In this document: in pieces, positions 34,105 to 44,703 of the stretch
Numbering within the stretch: the first letter of the stretch is position 1
Layout: the number at the start of each line of letters is the position of its first letter
Assembly (NCBI RefSeq): GCF_003171515.1
Contig: NC_089397.1
Location: 1,426,001-1,490,000 of the forward strand
From: Pyrenophora tritici-repentis
Taxonomy: Eukaryota > Ascomycota > Dothideomycetes > Pleosporales > Pleosporaceae
Length of the DNA: 64,000 bases
Reading direction: 5' to 3'
Notes under the pieces: model-generated
Seen by the model: only the letters and a program-made list of their open reading frames with translations
What the model was told of the DNA's origin: nothing
Database searches by the model: none
Program-made: the position numbers and the translations under genes

Positions 34105-35859
34105 ATGTTACGCGCCGCTGCCTTTATACCCAAAGTTCTAATAGCTCTGTTGTTTCTGGGAATTCTGTATGAACTACCATGGAAGACATCGGACCTGGAC
34201 GTCCCCACCAAGTCATGGTTGAAGGATACCATCAAGGAACATGCAACATTATTGCTAGGCGACAATACAATAACTTCGATAACAGGGACGCGACCTGCTG
34301 GGCCTAAACACGAACATTCCGACGATGCGACTGCACCAACCATCAAACCCGCTGAGGCTGAACAAAAACATACCGACAATGCTACTGCTCCAACTATCCA
34401 GCCTGCTGAGGCTGAACAAGAACATGACGACAGTGCTATTGCTCCAGCCATCCAACCTGCTGAACCTGAACCAGAACATACCGGCGATGCTGCTCCAGCC
34501 ATCGACTGGAACAAGATACACTTATCCTACGGAACTGCACAATGCATGCCGGATTTTGACGACCAGCACAAGCAACTCGCTCTCGAACGCAGAGCATCAT
34601 GCGACCAGCACGCACCCTTTCCCACAGAAGAGAGCCGTCGCGTCGCTTTGGCAACTATATCAACGGGCAAACGCATCCCCGCATACGACGGTGCGATCCA
34701 AACCCAAATGTTCCATGCAGCCGTTCACGGAACATCAGCGCATGTCCTTTGCGAAGATCTCGCCCCTGGCGCCTGGAACAAGATCGCCTACCTCCAGCAT
34801 CTCACTCTGACTGAGCTACTCAAGCCAGAAGATGAGCGGCTAGAGTGGATCTTGTGGATAGATCGCGACGCCATCGTCCTCGATGCATGCCGTCCTCTAT
34901 CGTCCTTCTTGCCCCCAAACAGTCCCGAATTCGACAAGTACCACATCATCACGAACCACGATATGAACGGTCTAAACGCCGGTGTTTTTCTTTTTCGAGT
35001 GAACAAATGGTCATCCATGTTCTTCTCTGCTGTCCTGGCATACCCCCTATACTATCCAGACGTAGATCTCGGTTTCGCGGAGCAAACCGCCATGCAGTTA
35101 GTCCTTTCTTCGGCTGAATGGAAGGACCATCAAGCCATTGTTCCGCAACATTGGTTCAACTTATACCCGGATGGAGATCAGAGCGTCCCTGCCTACATTT
35201 CAGGTGTGGAGAGGCCGAACCTGGAGTCATGGCGTGTGAGGAGAGGAGATTTTGTACTACACTTCGCAGGAAATAATGAAAGGGAGAAGATCATGTTGGA
35301 CTGGTATGATCTGCTGGCAGAGACTGGGAACATTTGGGAAACTGGTGTAACGAGGGACATCACGGCGGAGATTAAACAATACTGGGATCATCTCGGGCAT
35401 GCTAGCAACGATGAGAAGAAACCCCCTAAGCAAGAGTACGCGCCGGTTCTAAAAGGACCGAAGAAGCAGCCGAAGCCTCCAAAGGAGGAGAGGCCTACAG
35501 AGGTAGAGAACAAAAAGCCTCCGAAAGAACAGCACAAGAAACCCACAGAAGAGAAAAAGCCTCAAAAAGAAGAGTACAAGAAACCTACAGAAGAGAAAAA
35601 GAAACCTACAGAAGGAGAGTACAAGAAACCTACACAAGGAGAGAACAAGAAACCTGCACAAGGAGAGAACAAGAAACCTGCACAAGGAGAGAACAAGAAA
35701 CCTGCACAAGGAGAGAACAAAGAGCCTCAGAAAGAAGTGGGCAAGAATGGCGCTGGGGATGCAAAGGATTCCGCAGCAGTAGGTGAAAACGAGCCTGCAA
35801 AGAAAAAAGAGCAGAAACAAAATCAAGAACATGAGCAGAAAGAGAAAGAACATAGTTAG
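34105..35859 (+). CDS. Galactosyl/mannosyltransferase, GT34 (GMA12/MNN10) family, with repeat-rich stem and tail
   Basis: Intronless. The ATG at 34105 is preferred (584 residues) because it directly precedes a type II membrane anchor (FIPKVLIALLFLGILYEL); the frame is open 66 codons further up to 33907. A stem of three and a half 18-residue repeats (E-H-x-D-D-A-T-A-P-T-I-x-P-A-E-A-E-Q) follows. The catalytic domain has VALATISTGKR, KIAYLQHL, WILWIDRDAIVLD (D-x-D metal site), NHDMNGLNAGVFLFRVNKW, FAEQTAMQLVL, VPQHWFNLYP and GDFVLHFAGN. GT34 members add galactose or mannose to glycans in the Golgi. The last 130 or so residues are a Lys/Glu/Pro-rich tail of KKPxxxE repeats, which is unusual for the family. 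Confidence 0.88.
   Translation: MLRAAAFIPKVLIALLFLGILYELPWKTSDLDVPTKSWLKDTIKEHATLLLGDNTITSITGTRPAGPKHEHSDDATAPTIKPAEAEQKHTDNATAPTIQPAEAEQEHDDSAIAPAIQPAEPEPEHTGDAAPAIDWNKIHLSYGTAQCMPDFDDQHKQLALERRASCDQHAPFPTEESRRVALATISTGKRIPAYDGAIQTQMFHAAVHGTSAHVLCEDLAPGAWNKIAYLQHLTLTELLKPEDERLEWILWIDRDAIVLDACRPLSSFLPPNSPEFDKYHIITNHDMNGLNAGVFLFRVNKWSSMFFSAVLAYPLYYPDVDLGFAEQTAMQLVLSSAEWKDHQAIVPQHWFNLYPDGDQSVPAYISGVERPNLESWRVRRGDFVLHFAGNNEREKIMLDWYDLLAETGNIWETGVTRDITAEIKQYWDHLGHASNDEKKPPKQEYAPVLKGPKKQPKPPKEERPTEVENKKPPKEQHKKPTEEKKPQKEEYKKPTEEKKKPTEGEYKKPTQGENKKPAQGENKKPAQGENKKPAQGENKEPQKEVGKNGAGDAKDSAAVGENEPAKKKEQKQNQEHEQKEKEHS
34312..34505 (+). repeat. 54-bp in-frame tandem repeat in GT34 stem
   Basis: Units 34312..34365, 34366..34419 and 34420..34473, plus a partial fourth. 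Each encodes 18 residues centred on APTIxPAEAE. Confidence 0.85.
35614..35727 (+). repeat. 24-bp in-frame tandem repeat in GT34 tail
   Basis: Units begin at 35614, 35638, 35662 and 35686, with a partial fifth at 35710. The unit is nearly identical between copies and encodes G-E-N-K-K-P-A-Q. This suggests recent slippage expansion; copy number is probably variable between strains. Confidence 0.9.
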
Positions 35860-36808
35860 ACAAGAATGATTTTTTTGGTCAGATTTTCAGTGTAGTTTCT
35901 TTTCAATGTAGAGTACGTATGCCTTCGTGTATATAAATCAGTCAACCTTGAAGTCTTTTCTGTTATAGCTTCTCTACACAACATCCATTTGTAATTTTTC
36001 GCACAGCCTCGTTCATCAAAAAGTCTCGTCTTGTGATTCCTCGGACGTAGTGGTTTGCATGATCCAGGTGGTGTGTCAGCCCTATCGCGCTTCGTCATTG
36101 TTTCGCCTGTGAAATCTAGAAAGACTCGTCGTCTTGAGGTAAGCCTACACTACCCGAACTCCTCTAAGCATCACTTTTTTGTATGCCACAATAAAACTTT
36201 CAGCTTTCACTAACGTTTTCTCCAGCTCCCTAGCTCGCCGAATGCTTCATCACCGGCGCAAAAGGTGGCACTGAGCCACACGTCACAAGGGAATGCCGGT
36301 ATTGCACGGACGGGTATACGTATTCCTCGGGAAAGGTGAAGATGGAAGCACTTCATGGAAGCAGGTTCTAGAGAGGGGTGGTAGAGCGGGATACAACAAC
36401 TGTGAAGTCGAAGTCTATGCGGGACCATGCGGTGTTTTGGATTAAGAACAAGGTCAATACGAGGGCGATGCATGGGAGAGGAAAGGGGAGCAGAGTGAGT
36501 TCGAAATTTAATTGAAGAAATTGTGAATGTTGCCAACGTGACAAGGCAGGGAATGCAGAAATTGGGAGCGTCGCATTATGATACGATTTCAAGTAAGCCT
36601 AACATGTAGGCAGCCTCGGATTGGGCCCTGCGTATGGACCGCGTTTCGTGTAACATGGCATGACGTAACCTTGATTTTTGCATACCAACCTCCGTCTCTA
36701 ATCTAGAGAGAAACCTTCTAATTCCCTATCAGCACAACACACACACACACCCATTGCCTTTCTTCTTCTTCTTCTTCTTCTTCCACCTCTACAGCCTCAT
36801 CAAACAAC
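35860..36808. other. Intergenic with two microsatellites
   Basis: No supported gene. A CA-rich run at about 36738..36750 and a TTC trinucleotide run at about 36760..36784 lie just before the next ATG and form a pyrimidine-rich leader. Confidence 0.6.
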
Positions 36809-37105
36809 ATGCCGCCACCACGCGACCGACCATATCCCCACCAGCTCAGGAATCGCAGCCCATTCGATGAAACACCCTCTTTCCATGACTGTCCAACACC
36901 CATTGCGCAGCTCATCGAGCCCGCCATCCAATATCTGGGCATCGGACCCGGTCTCTGTACACGCGACAATCTTTTTGGACTCGGCTACCTGGTGCTTCTA
37001 GCCATCAACTATGGGCTGCTTCTTTACGTCATTTGTGTGGTTTTGATCGTGTTTACAAGGCTGTGTGGTTGGTGTAAGGGAGTAGGGAAGGCGCGCATGC
37101 GTTGA
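36809..37105 (+). CDS. Small single-pass membrane protein, hypothetical
   Basis: A 98-residue open frame starting 25 bp after the TTC run. The Pro/Arg-rich N-terminus (RDRPYPHQLRNRSPF) precedes a hydrophobic span (LGYLVLLAINYGLLLYVICVVLIVF) and a short basic tail (KGVGKARMR). Not recognised. Support is the pyrimidine-rich leader, the good ATG context (CAACATG) and the protein-like architecture; it could be chance. Confidence 0.4.
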   Translation: MPPPRDRPYPHQLRNRSPFDETPSFHDCPTPIAQLIEPAIQYLGIGPGLCTRDNLFGLGYLVLLAINYGLLLYVICVVLIVFTRLCGWCKGVGKARMR

Positions 37106-38206
37106 TTTCGAATGCGTAGGAAGGTGATGGTAAGGCTGGGATTTGTCAGACAACTTACAATTGAAGATGGAGGAGATATGCTGACTGTGAGGAGATTCGA
37201 AGGTCCCAAAGCTACTGCCCGGGTTGTACGGCAGGCAAGTGCACCTACATGAGCCCTTGCAATGATGAACCAGCACTGGCGCAGGTGCGCATACTTTGCA
37301 CAGCCCACCTGTTCTACCCTTCAACGAAAGAGACTCGACCAAAGGAGACTCGGTAAAAAGTTTCATAAGAAGAGGAATGAAATATACTTGAGTAACAGGG
37401 AGCACAGGGCGGGGGCTGGGTCTATTGTACATGAGACTGGATCCTTCAGGGACTGCATCTCGTCGGCATGCGTGTGTGATTACTCGAGCAGAACTGTCAC
37501 GATTTTCTTTCTTTTTCTAGGTTTTCTTAGTTGGGTTCCCTACCTTCAATAAGCTTCTTTGTTCAGCGGAGGGTGAAGGTGCCGGTGTCTCTTTGAACCA
37601 TGTTCCCGCGCCCTGCATACCAACACGTTAAGAGAAAAGCGTGCAATACATTTGACAACATGGACAACCCTAAAACCGAGCTTTCTTCTTTAATCTTGCG
37701 TTATTTCATTTGTTCGATGCAACACCATGCTGCACTTCCGTGGAGTATTCATTTTCGTGAAGTCCCTGTGGACAATCCTTCGTCTGATTTCCGCGCCGAA
37801 ACCCACACTTGCAGAGTATGAAATGCAATCTTCGAAGGCATTCAGGCATAGAAGCAGAGATTGTACAGTCGAAAGCCGTAGTATAAAAGCAAAGATAAAA
37901 GCTCACAAGCACTACACGTGTGCGGCAGACGAGCCCGTGGCAAACTACGCAAAGTGCAAGGAGATCTGGAGAGATTTCTGGATATGAAGTTTTCTCTAGC
38001 CTGTATCACGATTGGCTCGAGCTAGTTTGAGAGGCGGACTAAAGGAGTGTGGCCTCGATGTATAACCGGGAGACGAGGGACTCACTTTCACCACTTGTAC
38101 GACTTTCTCTGCGGAAAATCGCGCAAATCGCTTTCTACATCACCTCTCACCTCGCTAATAAGCGCCATATCCACTCTTGTTCACCGCGTCTCACACCATC
38201 CCCAAC
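37106..38206. other. Intergenic, no feature recognised
   Basis: About 1.1 kb with short overlapping open frames on both strands and no family resemblance. Confidence 0.4.
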
Positions 38207-38509
38207 ATGCCTGTCATCCTGACAGCGACTACCCGCAGAGACAGTCAACACGACTCGACTGACAAGACCCAACTCTTCATCATTCTAGTCGTCGTCGGCA
38301 TTCTTCTCTTCGAAACTTTCCTCGCCATTGCATACATCCGCTACCACAATCTGAGCAGCAAGGCACGTTGGAGGCGCCTTCGAGAACGCGGCGTCGTCGT
38401 TGTCAACGGACCGGCACTCATCTGGACGGACACGCTACCGCCTGCGCCCACGACATCCACGTTCAACCTACACCATTTACAGCAAAGGTCGATAGAGCAA
38501 GTAGCGTAG
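38207..38509 (+). CDS. Small single-pass membrane protein, hypothetical (first of a pair)
   Basis: One hundred residues. A polar N-terminus of about 25 residues leads into a strong span (LFIILVVVGILLFETFLAIAY), then a basic juxtamembrane stretch (KARWRRLRERG). It begins at the ATG in ACATGCC at 38207, preferred over one at 38177 because the latter adds only ten residues. No known family. The same layout recurs in the next small gene. Confidence 0.45.
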   Translation: MPVILTATTRRDSQHDSTDKTQLFIILVVVGILLFETFLAIAYIRYHNLSSKARWRRLRERGVVVVNGPALIWTDTLPPAPTTSTFNLHHLQQRSIEQVA

Positions 38510-38616
38510 TATCAGCAGTGTGCTATTTCAAACCCAATCGCAACTTCACGCCGCCCTGTCAAGCCACTGCTGCCTACCAATCACCTACCCGCCACACAAC
38601 CGCCAGAGACACACCA

Positions 38617-38877
38617 ATGAGTGTGTTCGCCCCCACTCCAACACCCATTCCGGGTAGCTCTAGGAAGCAACGATCTGTGCCTGAGACAGTTATCATCCTG
38701 GTCATTGTTACTGCAGTCGGGCTGTCAATTGTGGTTGGCTTCGTCTTGTTTGTCGTTTGGTTCAGGATGAAAAAGAAGAGGCAACAGCACGAGGCTACGA
38801 TACAGTTGGAGGAGCTGACACGTAATGGATATTCTCTGAGACGACCTGTGGAGCACGAAATCGGCGTTGCGCGTTGA
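38617..38877 (+). CDS. Small single-pass membrane protein, hypothetical (second of a pair)
   Basis: Eighty-six residues: a short Pro/Thr N-terminus (VFAPTPTPIPGSS), a span (VIILVIVTAVGLSIVVGFVLFVVWF), a stop-transfer RMKKKR, and a cytosolic tail with a possible helical segment (HEATIQLEELTRNGYSLRR). It begins 107 bp after the previous stop on the same strand. Same topology as its neighbour, but no clear sequence identity. Function unknown. Confidence 0.5.
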   Translation: MSVFAPTPTPIPGSSRKQRSVPETVIILVIVTAVGLSIVVGFVLFVVWFRMKKKRQQHEATIQLEELTRNGYSLRRPVEHEIGVAR

Positions 38878-39410
38878 GATCCCCAGCATGGGTGCTGATG
38901 ATACGGATACAGGCGTTCAGGCGAAGGGCTCGATGTATATGGTCTATAGGCCGAGATGGGTGAGTGTCGATGAGCAAGCTGTTGCTCGACACTGGAATCA
39001 CTGGTTTCTGCGTGCGTAATGTGCATCGACGGCAAAGGGAATGATACCATGGCTTGACTTGTTCCGCACTCCCATGTCATAGTATATGCAAAATCATGAA
39101 ACGCTGTGCCAATTTTATCCTGTAACTGTGCCAATGTTGATCTTGCTCAGGCTCACAAGTGCAGCATATATTATGCAATTGTGAACTATCAACGCGTACA
39201 ACTAGGTTTAGCATGCATTTTTGCTCAAACTCTGATCGTACTACCCATGCGATCCCCATGTCTCGTGACAACGCGATAACGTGATAAGCGCGATACCGAA
39301 TCGAGCGGTAGCGTTCCGCGTAGCAAATGTCGCTACCCTGAAAGAGGGGAAACACAAACCAAGCTTGGAAGTTGCTGCGGGGTCACGGGTCATTGCGGCA
39401 GCGTCCCTCT

Positions 39411-39421
39411 CCCCTTATATA
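39411..39421 (+). promoter_or_regulatory. TATA box with adjoining CCCCT element
   Basis: CCCCT at 39411-39415 (stress-response element core in reverse) abuts TATATA at 39416-39421, about 97 bp before the ATG at 39518. The sequence between is CT/CA-rich, as in strongly expressed fungal genes. Confidence 0.55.
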
Positions 39422-39517
39422 TGTCTCCTTCCGCCCATCTTGCGCCCAGATTCAATTCAATCGCTCAACAGTCTGAACAAATCAACTGCAACACCCGATT
39501 ATACCTGATCATTCACA

Positions 39518-39860
39518 ATGCCTTCTCAGAACTCCGGTAACGCCTCTTCCGGCTCCAAGGGCTACAGTGTCACCAGCTCCGGTACCAACAGCCAGGTGAG
39601 ACTTTGACATAGTTCCCATGCTTGCGCGTCTGTACTGATGTAGTTTTGCCAGGGTAACCACTACTGCTCTCGTGACTACGGCTCTGGTGCTTCCAACCCC
39701 AACTCTTACCACTACTCCAACACCAACGGCTCCTACTACTACAGCAACCCGAACGTGAGATGTGACGAACACTGTGGTTGGGGCTTTACTGACGTCGTAC
39801 TAGGGTTCTACGTACTACAACAACGGCAACGGCGGTTCGACCTACACCCGTGGCAAGTAG
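39518..39860 (+). CDS. Small Ser/Asn/Tyr/Gly-rich conserved fungal protein
   Basis: Exons 39518..39595, 39653..39754 and 39804..39860 give 78 residues; introns are GTGAGA...CCAG and GTGAGA...CTAG. The product is low in complexity: YSVTSSGTNSQGNHYCSRDY, then SYHYSNTNGSYYYSNPNGS, then STYYNNGNGG. I recognise this as a short protein kept in many filamentous fungi without an assigned function. Codon use is strongly biased to C-ending codons, and a TATA box lies at a standard distance, which both suggest high expression. It is likely disordered and cytosolic; there is no signal peptide. Confidence 0.8.
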
Positions 39861-40030
39861 ACGCTACTGGCGTAGACAGTTGCCTGTATCGGCCCAGTAT
39901 GGGTTATGGCTTAGTTTAAGCATTTTCGATATCAGGAACGTGAAGATGGGATAGTGAACAGGTACTATGAGTAAAATGGAATGTACAAAGTAAACTCTTA
40001 TCCAATCGCCTTGCATCCAGTCACTGCCGA

Positions 40031-42414
40031 CTAGTCCAACCAAAATCTGCAGTTCTCCTGTCCTTGCAATATCTGAAAGACACGCTCACTCGCATGCGCA
40101 AAGCGAAAAGCTCCTGTCCTACGGAAGTGGTTTCCACCGGTCGGTTTCAATAAGATGCCATGCCCTGCATAATCGACTTCTTCTTCCGGTTCAGCCTCTA
40201 CCAACTCATCGATACTCGCAAGCCGATGGGTATCCCTGTTCGTATCTCTCCTCTGTATATGCTGTGGTTCCGACACCTTGCTCAAAAAGGACTGTGGGAT
40301 ATAGACTTGTTTCGCAGACAAAACCACATAAAACGGCCACACGTCGACCGGATCCCTCAAATTAGGAACCGTGTCGGGAAATGCTTCGATTTCGAAATCC
40401 GCAGTACCGCGGACCTGCAGCGTCCACTTGTCGCCCGCGTCGTTACCCTCCAGTCTGCCCCGGCCAATGCGTCCCTGGATCCGGATCGATTGGCTGACGA
40501 GTTTGGGTTCCTCGTCATCATTTATTTTCTCGGGAACAACGCTTTTGTGGAATTCCTTTTCTCCGCTTAGGTCCCCATGCTCTTTGCGCGACTGCACGTT
40601 TCGACGCTGGATCTCTGCTCCGGAATCACTTCGCACGCGTACAGGCGCGGGCGGGGCTTGAGGGACAGTTCTGCTAGCTATAGCTTGTGTAAGACTCTGC
40701 CTGCCTTTTATGTTGACTTTTATGGGCCGGCCGTTATGGTCGGTGACTCTGTAGTGTGGTTTGTCGGACATGCGGTCTGGGACCACGATTTCGCCGTCCA
40801 TGGATGCCCAGGACCAGGAAGGGATATTTCTGGCTAGGTTCCATTCCGGACATTCACTGGGTCGCTTCAGCAGTTTGCATTCGGCGACGTGCCATGATAG
40901 CTGGTCTTCTAGGTCTGCTTGCCACAGGCCTTCAGCGTATTCAACGCCTAGAGCGTCTCGTACTAGCTTCGCGATACCCCACATGGCGATCAACTTGTCG
41001 CTGCCGTTGGTGAGGTTGCAACTTGTGTATTTGCGGACGGCTGTTTTCCAGAAGGATTCCATAGGCTGGTCTATGGCGCCTGCCAAGGGCTCATCGCTAC
41101 CTTCAGATACTTGGAGGCGGCCTCTCCAGTGTCGGTCTGGGCCGGCTACTCTATCCATAGGTTGCGGTAAACCGCCTGGAAGCGTTTCGCAAGCACTTAG
41201 TGAAGGGCAGTCCCAGAAAATCTGTTTCTCAGCGAAGTGGAGGATGCGTGGCGCCAGCATTCGCTCTGTCTCACGCTTAGTACACAATAAAGATAAGTCC
41301 AGGGGGACTAACCTTGGAATACCCAGCCACGAACATAGAGGAATGACTGAATGAGCTCGCGCTCCCACAGATCTTCGGCAACCACTATCCATTCCTTTTC
41401 CTTGTTGCCAAACAGCGGCGAGTCGTTAACAGGCCTGTACCGTACCGGCGCGACATTCTCTGGATCTCTATTCCGAAATGCTCCTCCAGTGCTATCCTTG
41501 GAATCTACAACAGCTATATTGCAGTAGCTATTACGATACACAAGATGCATGCGACCCGCTTCTTTATCCCAATCCGCCTTGCTCTTCTGGATAATACACA
41601 AGCTATCTATCCATATGTAGCCAACTTCCAATGAACGAGCAACCTCGATCGCGTCCTGAAAATTCTTTGTGAAGAGATGCCATGGGATGCCCTCTTTCAT
41701 GAAACGCTCTCTGTTCGCATCGCGAAGTTGCTGAAACTCTATCAAACCCCAGCAATGCGACAACGTGCAGTATGGTCCTTGAACAGACGTAGTCGCTGTC
41801 TCGATGACTCGTATCGGTTCTCCCGGTTCTTCGCTGATATCCAGTAAACGAGTGGGAATGAAGCGCTTAGACTTGGGCGTGAGTTTCCTACGCTTCATAC
41901 AGTCCTCATGTGTGGTATCGCAATTGTGGACCCAAGCTCTTATTTGATGACCGCCGTTGTGCTCTGGATTTGTTGAAGGCCCAAGGTCCTCTAGCTTAGG
42001 CAGTGGCTGCATTTCGGCTTCGGGAAAGAGAAAGAAGGTTCGTGTTGGCAGCGCAACTTTCGTATACGCGCTGTTTCTGATTTCGCTTACGGGATGTACA
42101 TAGCGGAATGTCACGACTATCGCCTCCAGGCTCTCTCGAATCTTGGCGAGGCTTCTGATGTTCCATCTGTATACGGGCCATGCGTTCTTCTCGTGCTTCA
42201 GCAGCGGAGAAAGCTTCTCGATATCCTGCCCCAAAGTCCAGCAGAACACGCACCGATCCTTCTCCTTCTTGGTCGTGAATTTTGAATCCCCACGGGAGTG
42301 TGAAGGCGCATCAATGTCCCATTCGCCTCTCAACGACTCCCATGACCGACGATGGTAGTCCCATGAACTTTTGCTCCGCAACACATGTTCAACGCAATAT
42401 TCGCATAGCTTCAT
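40031..42414 (-). CDS. HET-domain (heterokaryon incompatibility) protein
   Basis: Exons 42414..41313 and 41265..40031 (minus strand, 47-nt intron with TACTAAG branch) give 778 residues. The start at MKLCEYC is preferred over one eight codons upstream. The HET domain (PF06985 type) is complete: GPYCTLSHCWG, FTKNFQDAIEVARSLEVGYI, WIDSLCIIQKSKADWDKEAG, MHLVYRNSYCNIAVVDS, RGWVFQERMLAPRILHF. The N-terminal CxxC-containing block (CEYCVEHVL, CVFCWTL) and the C-terminal half (IPSWSWASMDGEI) are also standard. HET proteins trigger cell death after fusion of unlike strains. It lies about 0.6 kb downstream of a NACHT gene in the same direction. Confidence 0.92.
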
Positions 42415-43038
42415 CGTGAATATTGCTGCTCGAATCAATCTAGCGATAAGTCCTCCGAATCCCGCCTCCAGAACTCCTAGCGTCTACCGGCAGCTGCCTA
42501 GGTAAGATCTCCGAGATCAGGTCAAATGTAATGAACCGCCGGGCGGCTGCAAAGCCTTCGGTCATGATAAAACTAAGCATCGGCCTATGGGATGGCGTTG
42601 TTCACCCACATGAGATTCGGAGATTGCCTGTATTCAGCCCTGTGGGGGCGGAAACAAGTGTTCACGTGGTGCATTGGGGGCTGAAATGGCGTCGCCGTTG
42701 CCTGATCGAATTTGCACTACCACGATTACGTATAGAGACACGACTAATCCTTGCATGTATGAATATTGGTTGGGAGTGCGAGTGTGACAGCCAAGAATAT
42801 GCAGCCCTACCCAGAGAACCGCGCTTGGATGGGGAAAAAAGTGACGCGCCAAGGAAGACCAGCTTAGCTTTGTATACATTTAGCTCACACCACCCTGAAA
42901 TACATTTTTCAAATCACATATTTGTTTTCCGTGCGTTGGGAAACTGGACTTTCCCACAAACACTCTTGTATAAGGCTGAACTGCTTTGAGACTCATGTGG
43001 CGAGCGAGGCAGAATCGTGCGCCTTGAGCCTATAAGCG
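42415..43038. other. Intergenic between NACHT and HET genes
   Basis: About 620 bases holding the HET promoter and the NACHT terminator. An open frame on the + strand (42531..42989) lacks any family match and is not called. Confidence 0.4.
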
Positions 43039-44703
43039 CTATGCCCAATCGCGGGTGTCCTTTCGAATGATGAACGGCTGAATAGGCTGTGTAATGGATC
43101 TACTCAGCGTGTAAGGGGTGACAGGGCTTGGTGTCCCTATTTCTTGTGGGTAGAACGAAGGCTTGGGGATCTCAATCTGTTGAGAGGCATGATGTATGCC
43201 CTGGTGATACCGCTCGGTGATATAGCGGAAAAAGCTCAGATGGAATGCGGCAAGTCGCAGGCTTTCGGTATCGGTTGGTGTGCTCAGAAGAAACCCTCGT
43301 ACAGCTTCAAGGATGTCTTCGCCGCTGCGGATATCGAATTTTTGCAGCTTTTCTCGGAGAACCGGGACTTCTGCTCCTCTTATATCGGTTGCTGCGGCCC
43401 CTAGTGCTTTCAAGGCTATCTCATGCTGGTTGCCTGGCTGTGTCTCTATGCGCTTGAGACCAGATTCGAACATTGCGACGATGTTGGTTGGGAGTTGGTC
43501 TCGTCTTGCCTCTAAATCGTCTAGAGTTTCCATCGTATGTAGCAAGTCGAGTCTTGCTTTTGCCAAGCTTACGTTCCCTCCAGCAGCATCGACAATCTCT
43601 TCCATGTACTTCTGAACAGATTTACTGGCTATTTTGGAAGTCAACACCTGGCCTAAAGGCGACAAGGGAGGTTTTCGAGCAGGGCTGTCAAGCCCGAGAT
43701 CACCGTGTTCCCGCTCGAGATCCCATGCAACGTAGTTCGTCATAGCCATGTCTGGGATTATCATGTTGATACTGACATGATCGTATGGTTCCAATAGTTT
43801 AGATTCCTCGTGCCTAACACTGTTGTCAGCATACATACGGAGCCCTCACACAAAAACTTACCCACTTGGACATGACCGCTTTCGATTTCTACATGGCATG
43901 CAGACTATGTCTCCACACACTTTGCACTTGTAATACATGCTTAAAGGCGGTCGATAGTCCTGGGATATGTGAGAAGCGGGATCATCAGGATGATCACAAA
44001 CGGTATGCAAGCGTTGAAATACTGCGATACGAGAGGTGATAAGTATGCTCAACCCCGAATCAAGAAGCCTTGAAAGCTCATCATCAATGATTAGGCGCTG
44101 CGTTGAGTCATATCTGTCAATGCCGTCCAGGAGAAGAAAAGCACGCGTTTCTTTAATTGTCTGGAGGCGTAGACCAAGTGCCGCTCGAAGTGATTTCAGC
44201 CGTTCTTTGACTCTATATCCTTCAGGTGCATCCTCAAGCGAATAACGTTTTTCATGATAATCGGTAAATGCTTCATATGAACAATCGTTTTCGAGCAGAG
44301 TCGTTTCCGCCAGTTTATCGTATAGAGATTCTAAGAAATCTTCGACAAAATTCTTGTCGTAATGAGGAACGTCTTGAGAGATAGACATATGCACGACAGG
44401 GTAAATGTGCGTTTCAGGGTGTGTGGTAAGATGTTGTCGTACAAGCGAGACCAGTGTAGTCTATCGAGATCATTAGTGGAAGACCAAGTTTGTACAACGA
44501 GTATTCACCTTCCCAGCACCGGGGCCTCCAATGCAGTGGAGTGGCCATGTCATCCGAGCTTTGCGCCACCGCACAAACACGTCCGCTGTGAAGAACCAAT
44601 CGTAAACACCCGGAAAGATATCACAAGATATGTCAATAGAAGATTGCAAAGCCATATTTCCCACCACGAAGGCATCGTAGGCTGTAGACTCAGATGTGCT
44701 CAT
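43039..44703 (-). CDS. NACHT-domain NTPase with zinc-finger-like segment (NLR-like)
   Basis: Exons 44703..44509, 44460..43862 and 43813..43039 (minus strand; introns 48 nt each) give 522 residues. FVRWRKARMTWPLHCIGGPGAGKTTL contains Walker A across the first splice junction, RAFLLLDGIDRYD is Walker B, and LSILITSR matches the sensor strand of fungal NACHT proteins. It is followed by a short Cys/His cluster (YKCKVCGDIVCMPCRNR...CPSGHEE) resembling the ZZ-like module seen in some fungal NACHT proteins, then an alpha-helical C-terminus without recognisable ankyrin or WD repeats. The region before Walker A is only about 50 residues, so an effector domain is missing or unannotated upstream. Likely role: self/non-self recognition. 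Confidence 0.85.

Noticed and set aside
35449..35853. Leu/Phe/Cys-rich frame antisense to the GT34 tail
   Set aside because: It is the mirror of the KKPxxxE repeats on the other strand and has no independent support.
36210..36536. 108-residue minus-strand frame
   Set aside because: Composition and lack of conserved motifs suggest chance; intergenic.
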